From positions 1 to 32,183 of the forward strand of contig NZ_JAJBQV010000024.1 in assembly GCF_020539865.1 (NCBI RefSeq): DNA of 32,183 nucleotides, in the 5' to 3' direction. The notes under the pieces were generated by a model. That model was not told the DNA's origin, made no database searches, and saw nothing but the letters and a program-made list of their open reading frames with translations. This stretch comes from Megasphaera elsdenii. GTDB taxonomy: Bacteria > Bacillota > Negativicutes > Veillonellales > Megasphaeraceae. Positions 24,381 to 31,730 of the stretch are shown here, in pieces. The position numbers and the translations under genes are program-made. Numbering within the stretch: the first letter of the stretch is position 1; every line of letters starts with the position of its first letter.

Positions 24381-25442
24381 ATGTATGTCGAAATGAAACA
24401 CATCGAAAAGAATTACGGGTCTTTCCACGCGTTGCGCGACGTTTCCTTTGGTATCGCCAAGGGCAAGCTCGTCGCCCTCCTCGGTCCCAGCGGCAGTGGC
24501 AAGACGACGATCCTGCGCATGCTGGCCGGTCTGGAGAATCCCAACAGCGGCGATATCTTCATCGACGGCCGCCGGGTCAACGACATTCCTGCTGCCAAGC
24601 GGGGCATTGGCTTCGTCTTCCAGAACTACGCCTTGTTCCGTTACATGACGGTTTTCGATAACGTCGCTTTTGGCTTGAAAATTCAGAAACGGCCGAAAGA
24701 GGAAATACGGAAGCGCGTCCTGGAAATGATCGACCTCGTCGGCTTGTCAGGCATGGAAAAACGCTATCCTAATCAACTCTCCGGTGGCCAGCGCCAGCGT
24801 GTGGCCTTTGCCCGGGCTTTGGCGCCGAATCCCCAGGTTCTTCTCCTGGATGAACCTTTTGCCGCTATTGACGCCAAGGTCCGCAAGGAACTGCGTAACT
24901 GGCTGAAGGATACGATTCACCGCGTCGGCATTACTAGCATCTTCGTCACCCACGACCAAGATGAAGCCGTCGAAGTAGCTGATGAAATCATCATTACCAA
25001 CCACGGCCATATTGAACAGGTCGGCACGCCGCTGGATATTTACCGTCAGCCGCAGACGCCTTTTGTAGCTCAATTTATCGGAACTTCAGTTGTCATCAAC
25101 AACTGCAACGTCCTCACAGGATTCCTCAACATCGGCAAAAGCAAACAAGCCATTGTTCGACCAGAATTCCTCAAAATCTACAAACACGGTACGATGCGGC
25201 AATACATCAGTGCCGCTGAAGAAGGGACGGTCGAAGCCATCGTCTTCCGCGGCAGCCACCTCGATGTAACAGTCCGCATCAAGGGATTGGCTGTCCATGG
25301 CGAATATGCCTTCGACGATCCGCCCTTGTCGGTCGGCGAAACGGTCCAGGTTCTTATTTACCGCTTGTACGTCCTAGACGGCGACAAGACGTATTTGAAA
25401 GAAAACAACGCCATGACTTCGGCTGACGTTTTCTATATTTAA
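24381..25442 (+). CDS. cysA: Sulfate ABC transporter ATPase CysA (353 aa)
   Basis: The ATP-binding subunit. Walker A is GPSGSGKTT (35-43), the Q-loop glutamine is Gln81, the signature is LSGGQRQ (133-139), Walker B is LLLDEP (Asp157, Glu158) and the switch histidine is His191 (VTHDQDEA). A C-terminal TOBE-like region follows. The ATG at 24381, 8 nt after AAAGGAAG, is preferred to the in-frame GTG at 24372, which overlaps that ribosome site. Confidence 0.93.
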   Translation: MYVEMKHIEKNYGSFHALRDVSFGIAKGKLVALLGPSGSGKTTILRMLAGLENPNSGDIFIDGRRVNDIPAAKRGIGFVFQNYALFRYMTVFDNVAFGLKIQKRPKEEIRKRVLEMIDLVGLSGMEKRYPNQLSGGQRQRVAFARALAPNPQVLLLDEPFAAIDAKVRKELRNWLKDTIHRVGITSIFVTHDQDEAVEVADEIIITNHGHIEQVGTPLDIYRQPQTPFVAQFIGTSVVINNCNVLTGFLNIGKSKQAIVRPEFLKIYKHGTMRQYISAAEEGTVEAIVFRGSHLDVTVRIKGLAVHGEYAFDDPPLSVGETVQVLIYRLYVLDGDKTYLKENNAMTSADVFYI

Positions 25443-25458
25443 TAAAGGAGTTTATGCT

Positions 25459-27156
25459 ATGCAGATTACCAGTGAGAAGCTCATCCATACGGATGTCCTC
25501 ATCATCGGCGGCGGGACGGCTGGCTGTTATGCCGCTTTAACCCTCCGCAGCCTGTCTGACGCTTCGGTAGTCATCGCCGAAAAGGCAGACATCCGCCGCA
25601 GCGGCTGTCTGGCAGCCGGCGTCAACGCCTTGAATGCCTATATCATCAAGGGCCATACGCCGCAGTTCTATGTCGATTACGCCAAGAAAGACGCAGCCGG
25701 CATCGTCCGGGAAGACTTGCTCCTGACCATGTCCGAAGGCCTCAACGAAGTCACGAAGAAGCTGGAAGACCTGGGGCTGGTCATCTTGAAGGACGAACAG
25801 GGCGAATACGTCGCCCGCGGGACGCGCAACATCAAGATCAACGGCGAGAACATCAAGACCATCTTGGCCGACGCCGTCAAGAAACTCGATGATGTCCAAG
25901 TCATCAACCACTTGAACATCACCGACTATATCGTCCGCGATAACACCATCGCCGGAGCCTTGGGCTTCGATATCCGCACGGGTACAGCCTATGAAATCCG
26001 GGCGAAAGCCGTCCTCTGTGCGACTGGCGGTGCTTCCGGCCTGTATCGGCCTAATAATCCTGGTTTTTCCCGGCACAAGATGTGGTACTGTCCCTTCAAT
26101 ACAGGTGCCGGTTACGCCATGGGCATCCGGGCCGGCGCCGAAATGACGACTTTTGAAATGCGCTTCATCGCCCTGCGCTGTAAAGATACCATTGCACCGA
26201 TTGGGACCATTGCTCAAGGCGTCGGTGCCAAGCAAATCAACGCCCGCGGCGAAGTGTACGAACAGAAATACGGCCTGACGACATCTCAGCGGCTCTATGG
26301 CACGGTCCGGGAAACGCTGGATGGCAACGACCCGTGTTATCTCGGCACAGAAGGCATTACGCCAGCCCAAGATGAGTCGCTCCTCAAGGCCTACCTCAAC
26401 ATGGCACCGAGCCAGACCTTGAAATGGATTGAATCAGGCAAACTGCCGAGCCAGCAGAACGTCGAAATCGAAGGGACCGAGCCCTATGTCGTCGGCGGCC
26501 ATACGGCCAGCGGCTACTGGGTCGACACAAACCGCCAGACGATGATCCGCCACCTCTATGCGGCTGGCGATGTCGCCGGCGGTTGTCCGCAGAAATACGT
26601 CACTGGTGCCCTGGTCGAAGGGGGAATCGCCGCCAAGGATATGGTCCGCCAGGGCCTGAGCGATGCATCCGGCCTCGATGAAGCCCAGGAAAAAGCCATC
26701 CTCGCCGAAAAGGTAGCCGAATACAACGCCGCCCTCGGCGAGACGGACAGTTTCTTCACGGTGGAACAGCTGGAAGAAGCCATGCAGAAAGTCATGGACA
26801 CCTATGCCGGCGGCATCGGCAGCCATTACCAGTACAACGAAAAGCAGCTGGCCCTGGCCGATGAAAAAATCGACCAGCTCATGGAACTGGCCGCCCACGT
26901 CGGCGCCAGCGATTACCATGAACTGCTCTTCGTCTACGAACTGCGCGAACGGCTGACGGTCTGCAAGGTCCTCATCGCCCACCTGCGGGCCCGCAAGGAA
27001 ACGCGGTGGCATTCCTTTGCAGAGAACCTCGATTATCCGGAACAGCGTGCGGATTGGCTGAAATACGTCAATTCCCGCATGGACGAAGACGGCCAGGTCC
27101 ACATGATCTACCGCAATTTAGTACCAGGAGGGGAAACTTATGAGCATACGCATTAA
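25459..27156 (+). CDS. aprA: APS reductase alpha subunit, AprA-like flavoprotein (565 aa)
   Basis: The FAD-binding N-terminus is VLIIGGGTAGCYAAL. RRSGCLAAGVNALNAYI is the block that separates AprA from other fumarate-reductase-like flavoproteins (AprA has SGAVAQGLSAINTY here). Further family blocks are VLCATGGASGLYRPNNPGFSR, HTASGYWVDT and LYAAGDVAGGCPQKYVTGALVEGG. With AprB it should reduce adenylylsulfate to sulfite and AMP. Its place in an assimilatory operon between sulfate import and ATP sulfurylase supports this. It overlaps aprB by 17 nt. In dissimilatory organisms the same enzyme family serves respiration; here a biosynthetic role is inferred. The electron donor is unknown. Confidence 0.87.
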   Translation: MQITSEKLIHTDVLIIGGGTAGCYAALTLRSLSDASVVIAEKADIRRSGCLAAGVNALNAYIIKGHTPQFYVDYAKKDAAGIVREDLLLTMSEGLNEVTKKLEDLGLVILKDEQGEYVARGTRNIKINGENIKTILADAVKKLDDVQVINHLNITDYIVRDNTIAGALGFDIRTGTAYEIRAKAVLCATGGASGLYRPNNPGFSRHKMWYCPFNTGAGYAMGIRAGAEMTTFEMRFIALRCKDTIAPIGTIAQGVGAKQINARGEVYEQKYGLTTSQRLYGTVRETLDGNDPCYLGTEGITPAQDESLLKAYLNMAPSQTLKWIESGKLPSQQNVEIEGTEPYVVGGHTASGYWVDTNRQTMIRHLYAAGDVAGGCPQKYVTGALVEGGIAAKDMVRQGLSDASGLDEAQEKAILAEKVAEYNAALGETDSFFTVEQLEEAMQKVMDTYAGGIGSHYQYNEKQLALADEKIDQLMELAAHVGASDYHELLFVYELRERLTVCKVLIAHLRARKETRWHSFAENLDYPEQRADWLKYVNSRMDEDGQVHMIYRNLVPGGETYEHTH

Positions 27157-27454
27157 GCAGGAACGCTGTATCGGCTGCGGCCAGTGCATCGACGTCTGCC
27201 CGGGCAGCCTCATCGACCGCAACGGTCAGGGCAAGGCCTGGATGCATTATCCCAAGGACTGCTGGGGTTGTGTATCCTGCGTCAAAGTCTGCCCGGCCCA
27301 GGCCATCGACTTCTACCTCGGCGCCGATATGGGCGGCCGCGGCAGCACGATGAACGTCACTGCTGACGGCCACTACCTGCATTGGCATATCCATAAGGCC
27401 GACGGCAGTGAAAAGACCATCACCGTCGACCGCAAACAGGCGAATTCATATTAA
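27140..27454 (+). CDS. aprB: APS reductase beta subunit, AprB-like ferredoxin (104 aa)
   Basis: Two 4Fe-4S motifs are visible: CIGCGQCIDVCPG and CWGCVSCVKVCPA, with a short C-terminal tail. The protein is shorter than dissimilatory AprB (about 150 residues), as the tail is reduced. The ATG at 27140 has GGAGGGG upstream and lies inside the end of aprA, so the two subunits are translationally coupled. It should feed electrons to the FAD of the alpha subunit. Confidence 0.87.
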   Translation: MSIRIKQERCIGCGQCIDVCPGSLIDRNGQGKAWMHYPKDCWGCVSCVKVCPAQAIDFYLGADMGGRGSTMNVTADGHYLHWHIHKADGSEKTITVDRKQANSY

Positions 27455-27456
27455 TT

Positions 27457-27533
27457 AGTTTGCCGTTTGTAGTACCGAGTTTGTAGTAAAAGAGCACCCA
27501 TTACTGCAAACTGCAGACTATAAACTGGAAACT
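27457..27533. repeat. Long imperfect hairpin between aprB and cysD (element C)
   Basis: The left arm 27457-27489 (begins AGTTTGCCGTTTGTAGT) and the right arm 27501-27533 (ends TATAAACTGGAAACT) pair over about 33 positions with scattered mismatches, around an 11-nt loop. It uses the same TTTGTAG/CTGCAAAC words as elements A and B. There is no T-run, so it is not a simple terminator. Confidence 0.75.
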
Positions 27534-27561
27534 GCATTTTATCAATAGGGGGATTCATATT

Positions 27562-28461
27562 ATGTGTGCATTATCGCATCTTGACAAGTTAGAGGCCGAA
27601 GCGATTTACATCATCCGCGAAGTCGCTGCGGAATGTGAAAAGCCGGTCATGCTCTATTCCATCGGCAAGGACAGTTCTGTCATGCTTCACCTGGCCCGGA
27701 AGGCCTTTTATCCGGAAAAGCCGCCTTTCCCGTTCCTCCATGTCAATACGACGTGGAAGTTCAAGGAAATGATCCGCTTCCGCGATGAAACCATGAAGAA
27801 GTACGGCTTGCAGCTCATCGAATATATCAATCAGGAAGGCGTCAAACAGGGCGTCAATCCCTTCGACTATGGCGCAGCCTATACAGACATCATGAAGACA
27901 CAGGCCCTCAAGCAGGCCCTGCACAAATGCGGCTTCACCGCTGCTTTTGGCGGTGGCCGCCGGGACGAAGAAAAATCCCGTGCCAAAGAACGTATCTTTT
28001 CCTTCCGCAATGAAGCCCAGGCCTGGGACCCGAAGAACCAGCGCCCGGAAATGTGGAAGCTCTACAATACGCACATCCATAAAGGCGAAAGCATGCGCGT
28101 ATTCCCTATTTCCAACTGGACGGAAAAAGATATCTGGCAGTACATCAAACGGGAAAACATCGACATCGTCTCTTTGTACTTTGCCAAGGAACGGCCCTGC
28201 GTCTATCGTGATGGCAACATCATCATGGTCGACGACGACCGCATGCGCCTCAAGCCGGGAGAAGAAATCATGCACAAGAAGATCCGCTTCCGGACCTTGG
28301 GCTGCTATCCTTTGACAGGGGGCATCGAATCCGATGCCGATACGCTGGATGCCATCATCGATGAAACGCTGAGCGCCGTATCGTCGGAACGGACGAGCCG
28401 CGTCATCGATAATGAAGCAGCTGGCAGCATGGAACGCAGAAAGAGAGAGGGGTATTTCTAA
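27562..28461 (+). CDS. cysD: ATP sulfurylase small subunit CysD (299 aa)
   Basis: The adenylyl-transferring subunit, with the PP-loop SIGKDSS (33-39). Other CysD blocks are [54 protein letters not shown] and [16 protein letters not shown]. With CysN it makes APS from sulfate and ATP, driven by GTP hydrolysis. TAGGGGGATT precedes the ATG. Length matches the family (about 300). cysN starts 1 nt after its stop codon. Confidence 0.96.
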   Translation: MCALSHLDKLEAEAIYIIREVAAECEKPVMLYSIGKDSSVMLHLARKAFYPEKPPFPFLHVNTTWKFKEMIRFRDETMKKYGLQLIEYINQEGVKQGVNPFDYGAAYTDIMKTQALKQALHKCGFTAAFGGGRRDEEKSRAKERIFSFRNEAQAWDPKNQRPEMWKLYNTHIHKGESMRVFPISNWTEKDIWQYIKRENIDIVSLYFAKERPCVYRDGNIIMVDDDRMRLKPGEEIMHKKIRFRTLGCYPLTGGIESDADTLDAIIDETLSAVSSERTSRVIDNEAAGSMERRKREGYF

Positions 28462-28462
28462 A

Positions 28463-30157
28463 ATGGATAGAAACGGAAACGGCTTGTTAAAATTTATTAC
28501 CTGCGGCAGCGTCGATGACGGCAAATCGACACTCATTGGTCATTTGCTCTATGACGCCAAATTGCTCTACGCTGACCAGAAGAAGGCCCTGGAACTGGAA
28601 AGCAAGGTCGGCAGCCGCGGCGGGGCCATCGACTACTCGCTGCTCCTGGACGGCCTCATGGCGGAACGGGAACAGGGCATCACCATCGACGTAGCCTACC
28701 GCTATTTCAGCACGGACAACCGCAGCTTCATCGTCGCCGACACGCCGGGCCATGAAGAATATACGCGCAACATGGCCGTCGGCGCTTCCTTTGCCGACTT
28801 GGCCATCATCCTCATCGACGCCACCAAGGGCGTCCTGGTCCAGACCCGCCGCCATGCCCGCATCTGTGCCCTCATGGGGATCCGCTACTTCATCTTCGCC
28901 ATCAACAAGATGGACCTGGCCGGCTACAGCCAGGAACGCTTTGAAGAAATCAAGGCCCAGATTGCCAAGCTCCGCGACGAATTGGAACTGGCCAACGTCA
29001 TCCTCATCCCCGTTTCGGCGACGGAAGGGGACAACGTCACCAAGGCGTCGGCCAATATGCCCTGGTACCAGGGGCCGACCATCCTCGACTATCTGGAAAC
29101 GGTCAACGTCGAAGAAGACAAAGAAGAAGGCTTTTACCTGCCCATCCAGCGCGTCTGCCGCCCGAACCACACCTTCCGCGGCTTCCAGGGCCAGATCGAA
29201 AGCGGCGCCTTGGCCGTCGGCGATACGATTACGACCCTGCCCAGCAAGGAAGAAGCTAAGGTCAAATCTATCCTCATCGGCTTCGATACCGTCGATTCGG
29301 CTGCTAAAGGCCAGCCGGTCAACGTCCAGCTCGACCGCGAAGTCGACGTATCCCGGGGCTGCGTCTTTACCAAGGGGACGGACGTCGCCCTGAGTCAGCG
29401 CATTACGGCGACTATGCTCTGGATGGATGACCAGGACCTGGCTGTCGGCAAGGAATACGTCGTCAAACTGGGGACCAAGGAAATCGTCGGCGTCCTCACC
29501 GATATCGACTACACCATCGACGTCAATACAGGCGAAAAGAAACGCGCTTCGAGCCTTACGAAGAACGAAATCGCCGTCTGCACGCTCTTCCTGCAGGAAC
29601 CGATTGTCGTCGATACCTTCAGCCATCACAAGGTCCTGGGCGAACTCATCCTCATCGACCGCGTCACCAATATGACCTCGGCCTGCGGCGTCGTCATCGA
29701 CGTTAACGATACCAACGCCGACCACACCTTTGTCAACGGCTCCCTGAAGGCCCGCGGCGACGTCTTTGAAGACTTCTTCTACGGCATGCAGAGTCTCAAT
29801 ATCACCAAGGCCAAACCGGCCTTCCACCAGTACCACATCGGTGATACGATCCCGACGAAAGGCGAAACCTACGCCTATCCGGACAACTTCGACATCCTCA
29901 TCCTCCGCGACAAGATTGCAGTCGAAATCCGCGACGCTAAAGTGGCTAACATCCTGTCCCTTGATGGCTATGCCTATACGGAACAGCCTTTGGTTAATGG
30001 CCGCGGTTTTGCCATTAACGTTCACTCGCCACAGGAATTCGCTGCTTTTAAAGCGGATTATACCAAGGCCGGGGAAAATTCCGATGCCGAACTCTTCGAC
30101 AAATGGATGACCTTTGAAACATATCGCAAGATTAAATTCCACAACGATTTTGAATGA
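28463..30157 (+). CDS. cysN: ATP sulfurylase GTPase subunit CysN with C-terminal extension (564 aa)
   Basis: A translation-factor-like GTPase: G1 GSVDDGKST (15-23), G3 DTPGHEEYTRNM, G4 NKMD. Beta-barrel domains follow (HTFRGFQGQIESGALAVGDT). The start at 28463 has GAGAGGGG upstream, just after cysD. The last ~130 residues (from about DVFEDFFYGMQSLN) extend beyond the ~475-residue CysN core. This extension has no P-loop, so it is not the APS kinase of CysNC fusions. This fits a route using APS directly. The extension's role is unknown. Confidence 0.92.
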   Translation: MDRNGNGLLKFITCGSVDDGKSTLIGHLLYDAKLLYADQKKALELESKVGSRGGAIDYSLLLDGLMAEREQGITIDVAYRYFSTDNRSFIVADTPGHEEYTRNMAVGASFADLAIILIDATKGVLVQTRRHARICALMGIRYFIFAINKMDLAGYSQERFEEIKAQIAKLRDELELANVILIPVSATEGDNVTKASANMPWYQGPTILDYLETVNVEEDKEEGFYLPIQRVCRPNHTFRGFQGQIESGALAVGDTITTLPSKEEAKVKSILIGFDTVDSAAKGQPVNVQLDREVDVSRGCVFTKGTDVALSQRITATMLWMDDQDLAVGKEYVVKLGTKEIVGVLTDIDYTIDVNTGEKKRASSLTKNEIAVCTLFLQEPIVVDTFSHHKVLGELILIDRVTNMTSACGVVIDVNDTNADHTFVNGSLKARGDVFEDFFYGMQSLNITKAKPAFHQYHIGDTIPTKGETYAYPDNFDILILRDKIAVEIRDAKVANILSLDGYAYTEQPLVNGRGFAINVHSPQEFAAFKADYTKAGENSDAELFDKWMTFETYRKIKFHNDFE

Positions 30158-30194
30158 GTATAATACTTCACTAAAAACTACAAACTGAAAACTC

Positions 30195-30230
30195 AAAAAG
30201 AGGCTGGCTTCATGCGACAGCCTCTTTTTT
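30195..30230 (+). terminator. Repeated symmetric terminator, copy 3; end of the sulfate operon
   Basis: AAAAAGAGGCTG (30195-30206) / CAGCCTCTTTTT (30218-30229), loop GCTTCATGCGA, in the same orientation as copy 1 at 11767. It is preceded by the words CACTAAAAACTACAAACTG (30169-30187). Confidence 0.85.
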
Positions 30231-30256
30231 CTATATGCAGAAACAGCATGGCCTAC

Positions 30257-30300
30257 CTGTAATAAGTTACAGTGTTATAAAAGGACTTTTTCTGTATAAT
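30257..30300 (+). promoter_or_regulatory. CRP/FNR-like palindrome plus -10 element, second strong copy
   Basis: CTGTAATAAGTTACAG (30257-30272) differs by one base from the copy at 4-19 and has the same flanks (TAC before, TGT after). A perfect TATAAT (30295-30300) follows after exactly 22 nt. No -35 hexamer is seen. Confidence 0.6.
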
Positions 30301-30356
30301 AAAAGTAAAGAAAGACATTCCTGTTTGTGAAGTATATGTTAAGAGAGGTGAGGCAT

Positions 30357-30701
30357 ATGACCTGGAAAAAAATGGTAACGTTGACTTTGAGTGCCCTGAT
30401 GCTTTCGACGAGTCTCTGTTTTGCATCCCTGTCCGTGCGGACGATTAGCAGCAGTGATTTCAACTCCTACATGAGTGCCGCCCGTTTTGCTGTCTTTGCG
30501 AAATCCGGCAGCGGCTACATCATGTATGAACCGAGCAGCAAGTCGTCGGCAGCCAGCGATTTCCGCAGCCTTCCCGACGGCCGGCACGACATGTATACGG
30601 GAAATATTGCTGTCCGCGATTATTTGGAAGACTATGGCTGGTATGACAATCGCAACACAGTCTCCAACGGCTGGGTCTTTACGGCTTGGGAAAAACGGTA
30701 A
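30357..30701 (+). CDS. Small secreted protein, unknown (114 aa)
   Basis: A signal peptide (MTWKKMVTLTLSALMLSTSLCFA) follows AGAGAGGTGAG; the start at 30357 is preferred to the upstream in-frame ATG codons, which lack ribosome sites. The mature chain is Ser-rich and aromatic (SYMSAARFAVFAKSGSGYIMYEP, YLEDYGWYDNRNTVSNGW). I recognise no domain. Its promoter carries the CRP/FNR-like palindrome also found ahead of the secreted protein at 106. Confidence 0.7.
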   Translation: MTWKKMVTLTLSALMLSTSLCFASLSVRTISSSDFNSYMSAARFAVFAKSGSGYIMYEPSSKSSAASDFRSLPDGRHDMYTGNIAVRDYLEDYGWYDNRNTVSNGWVFTAWEKR

Positions 30702-30753
30702 AGGCGAAATTGGCTGACAGGTTAAACTGTGATACACAAGGGAGGTCGTTCGG

Positions 30754-31134
30754 ATGAAAGGATTATGGAAAAAAGTAAGTCTCATGGCAGCAGCCGTTCT
30801 CCTGCTCTGTGTTATGCTTACAGGCTGTATGTCCGATAAGTATGCCAATAGTGAATATACCGGCACGTGGAAGGCGACGAAAGCCTCTATGAGCGGTGTC
30901 AGTCTCGATGTCAATAAAGTCATTGGTAGTTTTGTCCTTGAATTAGAAGCCGACGGCGATGCCAAGGCGGTTATCAAAGGCGAAAAGAGCAGCGGCGACT
31001 GGGAAGAAGTGGAAAACGGCTTTAAACTCAAGGATTCCCAAGATGAAATGGCTTTTACGAAAGTCAAAAAAGGCGTAGTCAAGACCGAACATTCCGGTAT
31101 GGTCATTCTTTTTGAAAAACAAGGCAGCAAATAG
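30754..31134 (+). CDS. Small lipoprotein, unknown (126 aa)
   Basis: The lipobox LTGC (Cys25) follows a hydrophobic leader. The mature part has alternating strands (YTGTWKATKASMSGV, GSFVLELEADGDAKAVIKGE, GDWEEVENGFKL), suggesting a small lipocalin-like beta-barrel fold; this is only an impression. AAGGGAGGT precedes the ATG. It lies 52 nt after the secreted protein and has a terminator at 31203. Confidence 0.75.
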   Translation: MKGLWKKVSLMAAAVLLLCVMLTGCMSDKYANSEYTGTWKATKASMSGVSLDVNKVIGSFVLELEADGDAKAVIKGEKSSGDWEEVENGFKLKDSQDEMAFTKVKKGVVKTEHSGMVILFEKQGSK

Positions 31135-31202
31135 TACCCATTTATATTCCACAACGATAACGATTTTAGATGATAAAAAAGCATAGTATTTAGGATAAAA
31201 AC

Positions 31203-31234
31203 AAAAAAACTGTTGCTACGACAACAGTTTTTTT
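31203..31234 (+). terminator. Terminator after the small lipoprotein
   Basis: Perfect 13-bp stem AAAAAAACTGTTG (31203-31215) / CAACAGTTTTTTT (31222-31234) with a 6-nt loop. The A- and T-runs make it able to work in both directions. Confidence 0.88.
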
Positions 31235-31357
31235 GTTCCCCGACTGTTATCATAAAGTCAACGAGGCGGCTTGATATGTCGTCACGGTGTATGTGAAAAA
31301 AATAATTTGTTTATCCATTATATTTATCTTTTATTTCTTTAGAAAGAGGGTAACAGC

Positions 31358-31590
31358 ATGGGCTATCAATTAAATGCAGATGCATTGAGCACGGTCTTTG
31401 CCAAATGGTCGGATACGTATGATATTTACGCTCCGAAACTGTTTGCAGGTACAGGGCGGTCTTCGATGCAGGATATCGTACGCTATGGCAAGATCACCAA
31501 GCCGGAAGAAATCGTTTGGGATAAACGGTCCGTCTATTTGGCAAAAGATGTTCTGCTGCCGGTTTGCCAGACCTTGTTCTATTTCAGTCA
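31358..31590 (+). pseudogene. asrA: 5' fragment of anaerobic sulfite reductase subunit A, cut by an IS element
   Basis: The first ~76-78 codons match the N-terminus of AsrA as I know it from clostridial asrABC: MGYQLNADAL, TYDIYAPKLFAGTGR, DIVRYGKITKPEEIVWD and VLLPVCQTLFYFS. AsrA (about 340 residues) is an iron-sulfur subunit that passes electrons to sulfite reductase AsrC. The match stops at LFYFS, where an IS200/IS605 end begins; the reading frame then runs a few codons into the element and stops at 31621. AGAGGG precedes the ATG. The gene would supply the step between APS reductase and CysK, so its loss matters for the operon upstream. The rest of asrA presumably lies beyond the other end of the element, outside the window. 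Confidence 0.78.
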
Positions 31591-31730
31591 ACTACTCCCG
31601 ACTAAAGTCGGGAGCTTGTAAGTCGGAACTACATAGGTACTAACGGCATCTAAACGATGTCTTCCTAAATCCGCCTACATCATCGGGTGGCTGACAGCAC
31701 CCGCTTTACCCAGGAGATTTACTCCGAGGT
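31587..31730 (-). ncRNA. Predicted omega RNA (right-end RNA) of TnpB
   Basis: In IS200/IS605 elements the RNA from the 3' end of tnpB through the right end guides TnpB. Between the tnpB stop (31719) and the IS end there are about 130 noncoding nt with hairpins: CGGGTG (31684-31689) / CACCCG (31698-31703), a short CATC/GATG hairpin near 31648-31660, and the terminal CTCCCGAC hairpin. The guide would be the flanking minus-strand sequence beyond the end, i.e. antisense asrA. Inferred from the family; ends approximate. Confidence 0.5.

Noticed and set aside
27457..27545. Terminator inside the sulfate operon
   Set aside because: The hairpin lacks an adjacent T-run (only TTTT after a short gap), and cysD has a good ribosome site but no obvious promoter.
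29755..30157. APS kinase (CysC) domain fused to CysN
   Set aside because: No Walker A motif of the GxxGxGKS/T kind is present in the extension.
28487..30196. A 569-codon open frame on the minus strand opposite cysN
   Set aside because: It is antisense to a well-identified gene; such long shadows arise from the high third-position GC and GAC/GTC-rich codon use. No ribosome site or family match is seen.
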